Below are positions 1 to 11,549 of a stretch of 64,000 bases of DNA, in pieces. The stretch comes from Nectonema munidae (lineage: Eukaryota; Nematomorpha; Nectonematoida; Nectonematidae). The stretch covers positions 124,001 to 188,000 of the forward strand of contig JAUIRK010001037.1 in assembly GCA_030549495.1 (NCBI GenBank), in the 5' to 3' direction. The position numbers were made by a program, and so were the translations under genes. The number at the start of each line of letters is the position of its first letter. The stretch's first letter is position 1. The notes under the pieces are model-generated. The model had not been told where the DNA came from. It made no database searches and saw only the letters and a list, made by a program, of their open reading frames with translations.

Positions 1-16
1 TAAATACAGTGGGAAA

Positions 17-52
17 TGCCTCCTAAATTCTAACCTTGCTAAGGTTACGTGT
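17..52. repeat. Short dispersed repeat, copy 1
   Basis: The sequence around ATGCCTCCTAAATTC followed by AAGGTTACGTG reappears with few changes near 55619-55652, in the same orientation. No coding content. Probably the edge of a longer repeat cut by the start of the window. Confidence 0.5.
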
Positions 53-219
53 TAATATTTATATATATGTGTGTACCATAACGTAGTGAAATTTCAGGTT
101 CAAATGTTAGTATACAACTTAAACCTTTTTTAAACGTCATCATTCGAGTTAAAAAGAGGAAAATAAGGCTTAAAAAATAGTTAATAGTAAGCGCATATCT
201 TTTTGCTAATGATTGGCTT

Positions 220-560
220 TGCATGGCCTCAATTATGAATAGAATATAAACAACCCATTTTGAAGTTTCATAACTACAATGAAAAGTTGTCTTGTAATTT
301 TAACTTTATATGAAATATAGTTTTAATCGATATTCAATCTGAAGTAAGACGTAGAGTAACTATTTTTTAAAACTAATATTTATCAAAAAATGGATTGCAT
401 ATTCAAATTCAGTATAAAATGTGCAACATTTTGATATATCACACGAATTAGACCTTTGAAATTCTGAGCACTACACACGATAATAACAACTTGGAAGGTA
501 GAAAACACGTTGTAATGAAGTGTGATTTTAGCAACGCCCGACTCAAAAAGCTAGTAGAGA
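220..560 (+). repeat. Dispersed repeat A, copy 1
   Basis: This segment matches 12040-12375 in inverted orientation over about 330 bp by eye, with most bases shared. Landmarks are AGAATATAAACAACCCATTT, ATGGATTGCATATTCAAATT and ACAACTTGGAAGGTAGAAAA. A weaker relative is the tandem array at 4860-6680, which shares the 'vATTCAAATT...AACATTTTGA' core and the end GTAGAGATGACTGATGAGTT. No protein is encoded. The class is unknown. Confidence 0.65.
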
Positions 561-579
561 TGACTGATGAGTTGAATAA

Positions 580-885
580 AATTTGTATTGGTTATTTTTA
601 TATCAAATTTATTGAATAAAACAGACAGATAATAAAAAGTAAAAAAAGAGAATGAAAAATCGCTTTTGCCTCCCTACATAAGCAAAAAACATTACTTGTT
701 ATAAATTGGCATATAATGGAATATGACTTAAAATATTTTATTAATTCAAAACGAAAATTCTAAATTAATAACTTTTTTGGAGTGCTTTATTGCTTATATA
801 GTCAAAATCGATTTTTCATTCTTCTATTTTTTACTTTCTATTTCCTGTTGTCTGTTTTATTCAACAAATTTGATATAAAAATAAG
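580..885. mobile_element. Hairpin (foldback/MITE-like) element 1
   Basis: Two arms of about 85-90 bp (about 580-667 and 797-885) are inverted complements, separated by a loop of about 130 bp. The left arm contains TTTTATATCAAATTTATTGA and GAATGAAAAATCGCTTTTG; the right arm carries the complements. It is non-coding and AT-rich. Target-site duplications were not clear. It looks like a non-autonomous DNA transposon of unknown superfamily. Confidence 0.6.
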
Positions 886-1620
886 CAAATGAAGCCTCCA
901 ATTTGATAATTAATTAAATTTAATTTTTTATATTTAGATACTTATCGAAGAAATCAATGATGCCTCCTCAATTTTATATCATTTTCTAAATATACTTAAA
1001 GTAAAACGGCAACACCTATTAAACATCTATTATAAAAAACTCAAATTTAATAGACATTGGCCACTTAGCAATTTTAATTTCGATATGAGATAGCACCGGT
1101 CTGTGGTTTCTTCATCGCACATTGTTGGCATAAATATAAAGAATAGTCTTCGTTAGAAATATATATGGATATTTTATAGAAAGATACATAGCCAATTCAA
1201 CCCCACATTCGTGAAACTTCTTATGTTAGGTTGAAATACTTATTATCATCAGTGTAATAGGCATTATGGCTGGCATGTGCAGTTTTTCTTTTTCAGGTTG
1301 TTTATATTTTTGTTTTACATTATTATTGATAACCATTCTAAGTTTTGTGATTTTTCTATATTGACATATAAAGCAAGCAAAATCATCTGGAACCTCTAAA
1401 CTCCTTGTGTGTAAAATGTTCAAACATCATTCATTGATATCGTAATAAGGCATTCATCGTTAACAAAAGAAATGCTAAAAAGTGTTTACAAAAAAGAGAG
1501 CAGTTTTTTATTGTTTGAAGCGGTGGTGGCGCGTACATAGCCTTTTATAGTTTATTGATTTTTCTCAATTGATACAAACTAATCATTACAATTCGTGATC
1601 CGTGAATTTATTCCAACAGT
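886..1620. other. AT-rich, no gene seen
   Basis: No ORF with recognisable protein similarity. A stretch near 1085-1160, with TTCATCGCACATTGTTGGCA, resembles 10235-10300, so part of it is dispersed repeat. The rest may be the 5' terminal region of the piggyBac copy that follows; no clear terminal inverted repeat was found. Confidence 0.4.
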
Positions 1621-1623
1621 ATT

Positions 1624-3232
1624 TTGTTCGCTCATTTTTTTTATTTTACACAATATAACTCTGAAGATAATAAAGAGTATACTACTGACTCCTATGAAAC
1701 TTCACGTTCAAGCGAGTTTTCTTCTTTGCATGCGATACCAATGATGATGACTCCATTTCGTCTTCTCATTCTTCTTCATGTAATGTTCGCACTTTTCAAT
1801 CAAAAGACAATACGCTTTGGACATCTGAATGTCCTTCATCAAGCAAAACTCTTTGTCGCAATCTCCTTCGTAAGTCTGGCGGTGCTACACCTTTCATAAG
1901 AAATCGCGTAAACAACAGTTTTGATGTCTTTATGGAAGTGCATGGACACATAAATTTAGATGAAATAATCAAACTTACCACAGAAGAGGCTAAAGGAAGA
2001 AATAACTTGAACTTTTCTTTACCTTTTCGAAATTCTTTGCTTTTCTTGGACTTTGCATAATGAGAGCTGTACTCAAAGGACGAAGTGAACCTCTTCATAA
2101 CTTTTGGAATGCGAATTATGAAAGAAAATTATTCAATGAGACGATATCTCGTAACGATTTAAAACATTTTTACTTTATTTACGATTCGATGACAAGAGCT
2201 CGCGTTCTCTAAAAAAAGAAAAAGATCCTTTCGCAGCGATTCGCTCACTTTGGAGCAACGTAACGGAGAACTTTCAAAAGTGCTACTTTCCTCATGAATC
2301 AGTTACTGTTGACGAACAACTTTATCCATGTCGCAGCCGGTGCAAATTCATTCAATACATGCCAAGTAAAGCATCAAAATTTGGAATAAAGTTTTGGATG
2401 CTTTGTGATTCCCACGGTTACTATGTTTTGCAATCACTTCCTTACACTGGTTAAGATGACTCTCGAGTTCATTCAAGCCAAGGCGAACACGTTGTTTTGA
2501 AATTGTTAGATTCCTATAAATATGTGGGCTTGAATGTGACTTGTGACAATTTTTTTTACAAGTCTTTCCTGCGCTAAAAACCTTTTGAGACAGAAGACAA
2601 CACTTGTGGGAACAATTAGATCTCACAGAAGAGAAATTCCCTCACAAATTAAGTTTGAGAAGAATGATCGGCTTTATGAATCAAAGTTTCATTTTACGCA
2701 AGATGAATGTATCATGTTAGTAGGTTACCGATCTAAAAGTTGTAGTTGAAGATTCCAAAGAGCGACCAGAATGCATTCTTTATTACAATAAAGAAAAAGG
2801 AGGAGTAGATGCTGCTGATGAAATGCTGAGAGCATATTTTACGAAACCGGGTTCCAAAAGATGGCCACTCGCAGTATTTTTCAATTTATTGGACATCGTG
2901 TGTTTCAATACTTATATTTTACGCAAAGAAATGAAAATTTCAACCAAAAAAGGAGAGAGTTTTTTAAATGACCTGAGAGAATCTCTATGTGAATAAGAGA
3001 GAAATTCTGAAAGTTTTCTAAGAACTTTTACTAATTCTAAGCGAAATAGAGCCTCAACATCTAGCGACAATACTTTGGGAGATGGAAAAAGGACCACCTG
3101 TAAAATATGTCTAAAAAATAAACCAAGAACGTGTTGTCCGAACTGTTCTAATTATATTTGTGGATCTTGTTCTTTTCAAGTATGTAAACTATGTTTAAAT
3201 TATAATAATTTTATGTTAAAACAATTGTAAAT
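1624..3232 (+). pseudogene. piggyBac-type transposase, broken copy 1
   Basis: Translated pieces in changing frames follow the order of a piggyBac (DDE_Tnp_1_7) transposase. An N-terminal part is seen near 1800-1990. The catalytic core at 2280-2560 includes VTVDEQLYPCRSRC and YMPSKASKFGIKFWML, then VTCDNFFYKSF, the usual Asp-bearing motifs. Next come TTLVGTIRSHRREIP (about 2600), GGVDAADEMLRAYFTKPGSK (2800-2860) and a C-terminal cysteine-rich finger with CKICLKNKPRTCCPNC (3100-3160). In-frame stops lie near 2452 and 2573 and there are several frame changes (around 2040, 2210, 2570 and 2745), so it cannot act. The terminal repeats and TTAA target site were not identified. The family assignment is secure; the exact ends are not. 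Confidence 0.9.
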
Positions 3233-3339
3233 ATTTTCTTCAAATAAGTTACTTATTTTGACTTTTTATCATAAAATATTAAAAAATAATGATATCGGTC
3301 ATTTAACCGGTATGGTCTTAGTTGAAGAAAAACTTATAT

Positions 3340-3490
3340 ACGCTTCGAAAAATTTAGAAATAAAAAAAAACGAATTAAGAAATGATAAAAGCACTATTTC
3401 TAAACTGAATTAAAAAAATTTCAAAATAAAAGTAGGCTAAAATTACTCAGCACAATTTTTAGATTCGATTGGCATTTTTCACTTCAAAAA
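3340..3490 (+). repeat. Dispersed repeat B, copy 1
   Basis: The part from 'TCTAAACTGAAT' to 'TTTTTCACTTCAAAAA' (about 3398-3490) is repeated in the same orientation at about 10305-10400. Non-coding and AT-rich. It may be the terminal part of the piggyBac copy to its left or an independent repeat. Confidence 0.5.
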
Positions 3491-3587
3491 TAGTCTTCAA
3501 TTTTTTCCTCTACAGTGGATCATAAAAAGATAGGAAAACCCATGTTAAAAAATAGGAAAATCCCATGTTAAAAAGTATATCGATGTA

Positions 3588-3930
3588 ATAAAATGTTAAT
3601 ATATGCAAATAGAATAAGATTTTTAGGTTAAGGTTAGGGTTAGATAATATTATTTTTAAAATATATTTTCAAAAAAACTTTAATTTTGTTGGCTCCGGAA
3701 ATTTAGTAAAAACTAATAAGCACTACATTCAAATGGAATAAAATTTTAATTTATTGCGGGTAATGCCGGAGCCAACAAAATTAAAAAGTTTACTTTTTGC
3801 AAATATATTTTAAAAATGACATTATCTAACCCTAACAATAGGCGTAAAAAAACTCTTATTCTCTTTGCATAATGTTATTTTAAAAATGACATTATCTAAC
3901 CCTAACCCTAAGCCCAAAAACCCCTTATTC
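3588..3930. mobile_element. Hairpin element 2 with TTAGGG-like arms
   Basis: The left arm (about 3588-3700) runs through AGGTTAAGGTTAGGGTTAGA to a GTTGGCTCCGG apex. The right arm (3765-3880) is its inverted complement, starting CCGGAGCCAACAAAATTA and reaching ATTATCTAACCCTAAC. The loop is about 65 bp. The outer end of the right arm is partly duplicated again at 3875-3930, ending CTAACCCTAACCCTAAG. Non-coding. The apex resembles that of the foldback at 7785-8730 (GTTGGCTCCCG), suggesting related elements. Confidence 0.65.
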
Positions 3931-3934
3931 ATTT

Positions 3935-4859
3935 TATAATACTTCGTTATAATATCACTATAACATAGAGATCATTAAAAATTGCCTCCCTATCCCTTTT
4001 CAAAAACACAATAATTTTTACCAAGTTGTCTTCCAATTTTATTACTTCAAATTAAACAGGCCGAAATGTCTAGCTATACTTAAATCACAATGATCTTTAC
4101 ACCATTGTTTCCCCTTGGTTTTATTCTTTTCAGTGTTTGAAAAGAGTGTGGCTAAAAATATGAAGGGTTGTCTTCTGTGGCCAAAATGCGCCACTCTTCA
4201 TCTATGAGGTAAGAATAAAATAATTGTGAATTTTTCAAGAAAACATATTCCATAAACCAAAAGAGATAGAAGAGATGGTAGATACAAAAAACCAATTAAA
4301 TAAAATTCCTGTTAGATGTGGAGTATAGGAATTTAGATGTAAAATAATTTTTAAACAATAGTAATAACATTTTTCTCATTAGGCTGAAAAAATTGAAGAA
4401 TTGAAACCTTTTCTATATATTTTGATAAAAAGAAACTGATTAAAAACTGTAGAACTTTGCAAAGGCTCCACGGTTAGGTGGAGACTTGTTTCAAAAAAAC
4501 TGATTGAAGTTACATTATGATGGCCAAAATAACTTTAATTTCACTAAAAATATGGTTTTTGTATTTTGCATTCCACCGGTATTCCAAAAATCTAATTTTT
4601 TTCATATATCCGTAATACACGTTTGGAGGCGATTTGCGCAAATTCTCAATTTTTTTATTTTTTTCAATTCTTAGAAAAAATTGTGTAATTAGATTTTTCA
4701 AGAATGAAAAAACTAATTGTACCAAAAGGATTGTTAAAAACTAAGCCAAAATGCACTAATTAAAATTAATTAACTTTTTATGGGGAATTTTTAATCACGA
4801 AAAACCCTTAAACGTGTTCTAAATCGCTATTAAATATGCTTGTTTTGCATGTCAGATGA
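3935..4859. other. AT-rich, no gene seen
   Basis: Short ORFs here show no family resemblance and are of the length expected by chance at this base composition. No repeat structure stood out. Confidence 0.4.
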
Positions 4860-6680
4860 AGCAAAATTTGCTAATCATTTTTTGCTAAAGGATAAAATAA
4901 CGCTAAATTCAAATACAGAAAATCAAAATTAATAAATTTTTGGTTGTGGTGTGTAATCAATGATGAAATTAATATTAAAGTAAGAAGTTGATATGAATAA
5001 CTATTAAAAAAATAGTTGACATATTCAAATTGAGTAAGCAACTTCCAACATTTTGATGTGTTATTTGACATGATTAGACATAACATTAGGGAAATAGTTT
5101 ATTTCAACTAAAAACATTTAAAACAATTATTAATTATATCCAAAGCAAAATGCTTACTTTAATTCCATATCATTTCATCAAAATAAATAGTACTAAAACA
5201 TTTTAAAACACTTACTAATTATCCTATGAAAAACGATTGCTTTTATTTTATATAATTTCAATAAAATTAATTGAAATAAACCATTTCAAATATTTATCAC
5301 TAAAAATATAATAAAATAAAAACAGGACTAAAATTAACTTCATACAAATTAATGCATATAATTACCACTTAATGCCCAAAACATTAAATATGTATATTGT
5401 ATATAATATCATTTACTGTAGAGATTAGTATATTTTTACCTTTGGATTTTTAGATAGTTTGCGAAACAATAAATAATGGTAAAAGGATAGATTAAAGTGA
5501 ATTCTCATCTTTTTCGTTATGAGTGGTTTTAACGATGAACCAATTATGAATATAATGTCAATAACGCCATATGTAACGAAAAGTATTATAGCTAGTATAA
5601 AAATATGGCCTTTGATTTTGAAAAGGTAGGAAACAAATTTTAATCAATAAAAGATGTTGAAATGAATAGCATTTAATAGAAGTAGATTAACTTAGTTTTT
5701 TTTAAATTGTTTACATATTCAAATTTAATGTATAATTTCCTACATTTTAACGTATGACACGTCAAAATTCGACTTAAAAGAGCAAAATAGGTTATTTAAC
5801 GCTTGAAACTTTCTCTATGATATAACTCAGCAAAAAGGTAAACACAAACTATAATCCTTTTCATCATGAAGTGGTTTTAGCGATGCGCTAATATTACTTT
5901 GAATGTCAGCAATGCATTCAGTAAAGATTCATGCGCTCATCATTGATACACATCAATAAATACCAATTGTAAACGCACACTAGCGCGCGTTAAAATCAAT
6001 ATGAAATGCGTTCATTCATCTATCCTGGTAACAGATAGGATGAGTGAATAGAAATCGTGTAGTGTGGAACAGAAAGCGTCTGATGAGTGGTAGAAAAATA
6101 GTTGATGCAATTAAAAGTAGAATAGCGGGGAAGAAAAAGTTGTCTTTTAATTTTGATACTCTTGAAAACAAATTTCAATCAACGATCGATGATGAAAATA
6201 AAATTAAATAAGACGAAGACCAACTAAATTTTTTAATGAATATTTATCAAAAATGGCGTGCATATTTAAATTCAGTATAAAATTTGCAAATTTTTGAAGT
6301 ATTACACGCCATGTTTCAACTTAATTTGAGTCAAATAGCCTAATTTAACCCGTGGATCATTGCATGCTGGCCAACCGGTATAAAGGTGGATTGAACACAA
6401 GCTGTGTAATCAATCCTTCAGTAATGAAGTAGTTTTAGCGATGCGCCGATCATGGCTTGAATGTCAACAATACAAGATCAAAGATTTATGCATGCATCGA
6501 TGCTATATCAAAAATAAATATCAATGAACCACGCGCCAAGATTTAGCGTGTTGTAAAAATCAATATTAACTTCGTTAGAGCTATGCCGGTAACAATATTA
6601 ATCACAACGATGAGTGAACAGAAAGGGAGTAGAGATGACTGATGAGTTGCATAAAATATTAAATACCAAATAATTTCTAC
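4860..6680 (+). repeat. Decayed tandem array, about 500-bp units
   Basis: Three successive, strongly diverged units share the same order of landmarks: an ACATATTCAAATT box (about 5020, 5710, 6260), a CAACATTTTGA-type box, then ATGAAGTGGTTTTAGCGATG (5520, 5865, 6425), and GTCA[AG]CAAT. The third unit ends in GTAGAGATGACTGATGAGTT (about 6632), which is also found at 553, beside repeat A. Non-coding. It reads as an old satellite-like expansion of the repeat A family. Confidence 0.6.
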
Positions 6681-6819
6681 AAATAGGATATTTTATTAAA
6701 GAATACATTAAGGGCACTCAATCATTAAATTGGTAGAAATTAAAATTATAAGATTTTGTAATTACAGCTGTGTCGATTTAGTTGACCATCATGTTAGTTA
6801 CACTTCATAGGCTTTTTGA

Positions 6820-7170
6820 ATAAAACAATTTTTTACATTGAAATGTAAAAATACTATTCTCTATTATTAAATTTGGTATCTTTTTTTAAAAAGCATTGAT
6901 AAAAGTTATAAAGTGACATAAGAATAAATTGACCTTTACTGACCCCTAAAATAAAAACTATCCTTTAATTTTTTAATTATTATTTTTTAGTTATAAATGG
7001 GTAACCACCATAAAACTTACAATATTATACATTCAATTAAATTTAAAATATTTAAAGTTATTAAAGATGCAAAAATTGACCCTCTCTGACCCTTAAAAAG
7101 TAAAAAAAGACTTTTTAATTTTTTAAATAGTCTTTTTTTAACTTAAAGTATAGGAAAACTATTTTAAATT
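6820..7170. repeat. AT-rich repeat C, two tandem units
   Basis: Two units of about 165 bp each carry a 'TTGACC..TACTGACCCCTAAA' type box (6935, 7080) followed by a poly-A/T-rich tail with a TTTTTTAATTTTTTAA-like core. The same box, TGAACCCTAAAAAGTAAAAA, recurs at 10440, and its complement at 54575. Non-coding. Confidence 0.5.
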
Positions 7171-7784
7171 ATTATTAATATTTGAAGGTGGAAAAAGAAA
7201 AATGTAAACTTGCGAAGTTTATTTTGCCTTTATTTGAATTATTATTGAGACAAATAAAGCAATATTGAGTAACTTTTTACAATGTAAACGCAATATCAAA
7301 AAACTTTCTTAGATTTGAAAAGATGAGTTTAGAAGGTATCGAGACTAGAAAGCAAAATATTATTTTAAACTACCCAATATAAAATCTCGAATAATGCTAG
7401 GGGTTATTTAATTTCAACTTGGTATCTACCAATACATATATTATAGGTATATCCAAAACCTTCATAAATAGCTTCATGTCAAAAGAAGAGCGCGTTATTT
7501 TCTTTTAAACCTAATCAAAACTCCACTTTTTAATGTTACGTTTTCCAACCTAACTTTGCATTCAAAGTATAGGGAGATTATTAGATTTTGTCCGTCTATA
7601 TATAGTTTCAAGCTGATAAAAATTTTGATCATCATTACTTTTTTATTATTTTTTTATTTTTCTGAGATTTAATATATTTTGTATCTAGCACCCTATTAGA
7701 AAAAATGCAAATTTCCATTAAAAAATTTTCATTGGAAGTTCGTTTTCTGGGGTTTATCAAAAAAACAAAACTAAATAATTTAGA
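7171..7784. other. AT-rich, no gene seen
   Basis: No coding or structural signal. The small ORF starting near 7705 lies over the left arm of the foldback element and is not a gene. Confidence 0.4.
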
Positions 7785-8730
7785 TCATCTCCAAACTGTA
7801 TACTGCGATGGTTCATCTCCAACCTGTATACCGCGGTGGTTCATCTCCAACCTATCAGTTCATATTTTGCTAGATGTAAGATTTGATATACCTCATTCGG
7901 GGAGGGATGATAATAAGTTACCTATATTATTGCAATTATTTTTTTGAAAGGCCAAGGAGTGTTTTATGTTAACGCAAGTAGATATCGCAATTCAGTGCAT
8001 GAATTTTATTACATCTTTTCGTGAGTTTTTTTTATCAAATTGGTTCTGTAATCAAAGAATCGAAAAATATTCTTTAAAAAATCAAAAAATATTTATACTT
8101 TTTAAATATATCGTTGGCTCCCGTTACTTTTAGAATAGAAAGATAAACGTGATTTCCCTAATAATTTTTATCAAATCATGCATATACGAAACTAAAAGTA
8201 ACGGGAGCCAACGATATATTTAAAAAGTATAAATATTTTTTGATTTTTTAAAGAATATTTTTCGATTCTTTGATTACAGAACCAATTTGATAACTATAAC
8301 TCCCGAAATGATGTGATAAAATTCATCCACTGAATTGCGATATCTACTTGCGTTAACATAAAACACTCTCCTGTCTTTCAAAAAAAATAATTGCAAAAAA
8401 CGTATGTAAGATCGTCTCCCCAAATGAGGTATATCAAATCCTACATCTAGCAAAAAATGAACAGAAAGTTGAACATTGTCTCCTTAGTCATTTGTACATG
8501 GAATAGAAACCATCGTAGTATACAGATTGGAAATGAATCATTGTAGTATACAGGTTGGAGATGAATCATCGTATTATACAGGCTTGAAATGAATCATCGT
8601 AGAATACAGGTTGGAGAAGAATCATCGTAGAATACAGGTTGGAGAAGGATCATCGTAATATACAGGTTGGAGATAACACTCAAGTTGTCTTCCTCGTTCA
8701 ACCGTACAGGTTATGAGAATATATCATTAC
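7785..8730. mobile_element. Large foldback element with internal minisatellite
   Basis: Long inverted arms (about 7785-8126 and 8200-8575) pair almost base for base near the apex, from CGTTGGCTCCCGTTACTTTT to its complement AAAAGTAACGGGAGCCAACG, leaving a loop of about 70 bp. Each arm passes GTTAACGCAAGTAGATATCG and a box of type GAGGTATATCAAATC. The outer right arm expands into about six copies of a 28-bp minisatellite (8510-8680; core GTATACAGGTTGGAGATGAA), while the left arm holds two to three. No transposase. Part of the right arm recurs at 9679-9770 and the outer part at 53576-53770, so this is a dispersed non-autonomous family. Confidence 0.75.
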
Positions 8731-9678
8731 ATAATAGAAAAGAGTTTCCTAAACTCTTTATACTGAAAAATATTTCTTCAAATATATTACTGAGCTAGAA
8801 GGTTGATGCAATCAGAATTAGAAACAATATAATTTGACTTTATAAAATCGTGCAGTTATGGTACGATTGAGAGCTCTCAATGCAAGTATAATCTCGAGTA
8901 ATAATTGTGGTGTGTTCATTGTAAAAAAAATTAAAAAGTAAATTTTTCCCTTTTTTTTACAGAAGAGTTTCCTAAAACTTCATACAGAAATAATATTTCT
9001 TCAATATGTGTGTATGCGCACGTGTGTTAGATTAGAAAATTATAATTATTTTATAAAAATATAGAAATAAATTTTTGGTATTGTAAGGGAGTAGTTTATA
9101 AAGAAAAAAAACAATATAAATTCATGCGGTTACTTATTGAGAAAAATTGATTAGAACACATATTTTGATCTATTTATCTTATGTTTAGAAATTTATATGC
9201 AGTAAACAATAATAAAAATATTATTTATCCAAAACATATTTTTTTCGAGGAATCAAAGTGTAAATCAAACCCGCACTTAAAATTTGGAGAACTAATTCAA
9301 AAGTTTAAGTAAAAAACGAAGGTTAATTTATAAAAAACCGAAAACTAAAAAGATTTTAAAAAAATCTAAAAATAAATTTTGGTTCTGATGGTTTTATAAT
9401 TGTGTTGGAAATTGTTACAGATTAAAGGTTAAATTTTCTCAAAATGTAACAAGCGTTAAAGTTCAAAATTAGCAAATATAAAAATATGCACCTCTCATCT
9501 GCTAATTACGAAGAAAACTGTAAATACATATAAAAAAATCCAATTTTATTTGTAATTACAATGGTAATGAAGCCCGTGGAATATGCATTAATTTGATAGG
9601 ATGCATGGTCGAATAATTCAAAAGTTAAAAGCAATATAAAAACTCATTTAAACATGTTGAAAACGTGCATTACATATG
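8731..9678. other. AT-rich, no gene seen
   Basis: No ORF of note. A short TGTGTGTATGCGCACGTGTG run sits near 9005. Otherwise featureless to my reading. Confidence 0.4.
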
Positions 9679-9770
9679 TTTACCAATTTGATAACTATAA
9701 CTCACGAAAAGATGTGATAAAATGGATTGCGATATCTACTTGCGTTAACATAAAACACTTCTCCGCCTTT
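9679..9770 (+). repeat. Partial copy of the foldback right arm
   Basis: The sequence starting ACCAATTTGATAACTATAAC and containing GCGATATCTACTTGCGTTAA repeats 8281-8385 with a small deletion and a few changes. It ends where the foldback arm's CTTTCA...AAAAA stretch begins. Confidence 0.7.
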
Positions 9771-10234
9771 CACAAAAATGAATAAATATGCTGCTTTATG
9801 ATCACAGATATATGTCGAACTATAATAATGAACTATTATATGTTATTTGAGAATGGCCTGTGGTGCAACTTTTAAATATTAATTAATTTAAAAAATAAAA
9901 TTAATACTCTTCGTTAAAAAGCAGCAAAATGCTATTTCTCAACTGCTTATAATATAAGCAATGTATTCTAAAAGCCCATAAAAATGCTTTAATTTGGTAT
10001 AACTCCTGATACATTTGGTTGAGAAATGCGAAAGTAATTATTTTTAATATTTGACTTGAATTTAAGCTAGGAACACTACAAATAAACTAAGCGTACACAA
10101 ACCCGATAAAATAAACCACACACGCGTGCTAAAAATGTGGTGAAGCGTATGCGAAATAAGAATTCACTGCGCTCACAAACGCGTAATGCAAGATGTGTTC
10201 TTTCTTAGCATAATTATGCTCAAAAATCAATCAA
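9771..10234. other. AT-rich, no gene seen
   Basis: No ORF and no clear repeat. The part after 10090, with several CGCGT words, resembles the GC-richer segments of the 4.9-6.7 kb array. Confidence 0.35.
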
Positions 10235-10990
10235 TAATGTGATTTATTCTTCGCACACTGTCGGTATAAATATAACGAATGCCCTTCGTTAAAAATCAGA
10301 AATGTGTTATCTAAACTGAATAAAAATTGTTTCGAAATAAAAGCGGACTACGATTAATCAACACAACTTTTAGATTTGATTGACTTTTTTCACTTCAAAA
10401 AGTAATTTAAAATATATTAGATTATACTGACCTATACTACTGAACCCTAAAAAGTAAAAAATATATTTTTATTTTAGACAGTTTTCTTTAACTATGACAT
10501 TTTAAAATAGAAAAAACTATATTCTACATTTGTTAATATAAAATATTGAAAAAAATTATATAAACTCATCGTGTTAATTATTAGTATTTTTTCGGACTAG
10601 ATAAAAGTTGACTGACCTCACATATATTCACATTTTGCAAAAGGGAAAACATATTTTTTGTAAAACCTAGCCCATGTTAAACACAAAGAGTTTAGCTTTC
10701 CAATGATACCATTTTCAATAAAAAATTTTGTTTAAATCTTCACATTATGCTTTTAACAAAAAGTGGTCACTTTTTTTAACTAAAATTTAGACCAACATAA
10801 GCATTTCAACCAATCATATTGTTTTCATGAAATAAAACTGCAATTTCAATGTTAAGTGGCTTACACTTTTGTCTAGAATTTTTGAAATGGTTCGTTTAAT
10901 ATGTATGCAAAATATTTTTTGAAAATTTTTATTTTAAATATGTTTTTTTCTATTTTTACTATTTTTATTATGATTTTACTATTTTTATAT
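10235..10990 (+). repeat. Composite of dispersed repeats B, C and D
   Basis: 10235-10300 matches 1095-1160, 10305-10400 matches 3398-3490, 10420-10770 matches 54350-54720 in inverted orientation, and 10795-10990 matches 53800-54000 in direct orientation (ACCAATCATATTGTTTTCAT against ACCAATTATATTGTTTTCAT). Different joins in different places suggest either a larger element seen in rearranged pieces or repeated nesting. Non-coding. Confidence 0.6.
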
Positions 10991-11210
10991 TAAATATATA
11001 ATAAGGTCAGGCAAGTTGTCTCCCCAGATGTTGCCAGACCTCTGATATAATAAGGTCTTGCAAGTTGTCTCCCCTGAAGTCTTGCCCGACATCTGATGTT
11101 TGGCAAACGCCTATACTTTGTATGTTACTAATACTTTCTATACATTTCGTTGTTTCTTTTTTTTTGTCTCCCGTGGTCTTGCCAGATCACTGATATACCT
11201 ATCTATGCCC
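10991..11210 (+). repeat. Imperfect tandem repeat with GTCTCCCC boxes
   Basis: Three imperfect units carry AAGGTC...GTCTCCC...CTTGCC(A/C)GA...CTGATAT (10984-11040, 11045-11100, 11165-11200). The unit is about 55-60 bp with a gap before the third. Non-coding. Confidence 0.5.
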
Positions 11211-11549
11211 TCCACAAATTTTTAAGGCGTAATAAGTTATTTCATATAAACTAAAATGAGTTGAAATTTTGAAAGAAAGTTGGGAACTATATGGGGCAAA
11301 CCTCAATACAAAATTTCATGCAATTTGAAAAACTGTAAGATCATTTTTGAGCTCAGATTTTTTAGAATAAATAGATAGTATCTTGGCGAATCTCCGTTTG
11401 CGCCCGGAGCTTTGTCAAGCTTCTAATAGACCTATACCCCTTTTGCATTCTTTACATGTTGATAACTTTTTAAGTTTTTCTTTTAAATCAGATAAATGTT
11501 AACATAATGTATTTTTTATACTTTTAATCCATATTTAAAATTGCAGCAA

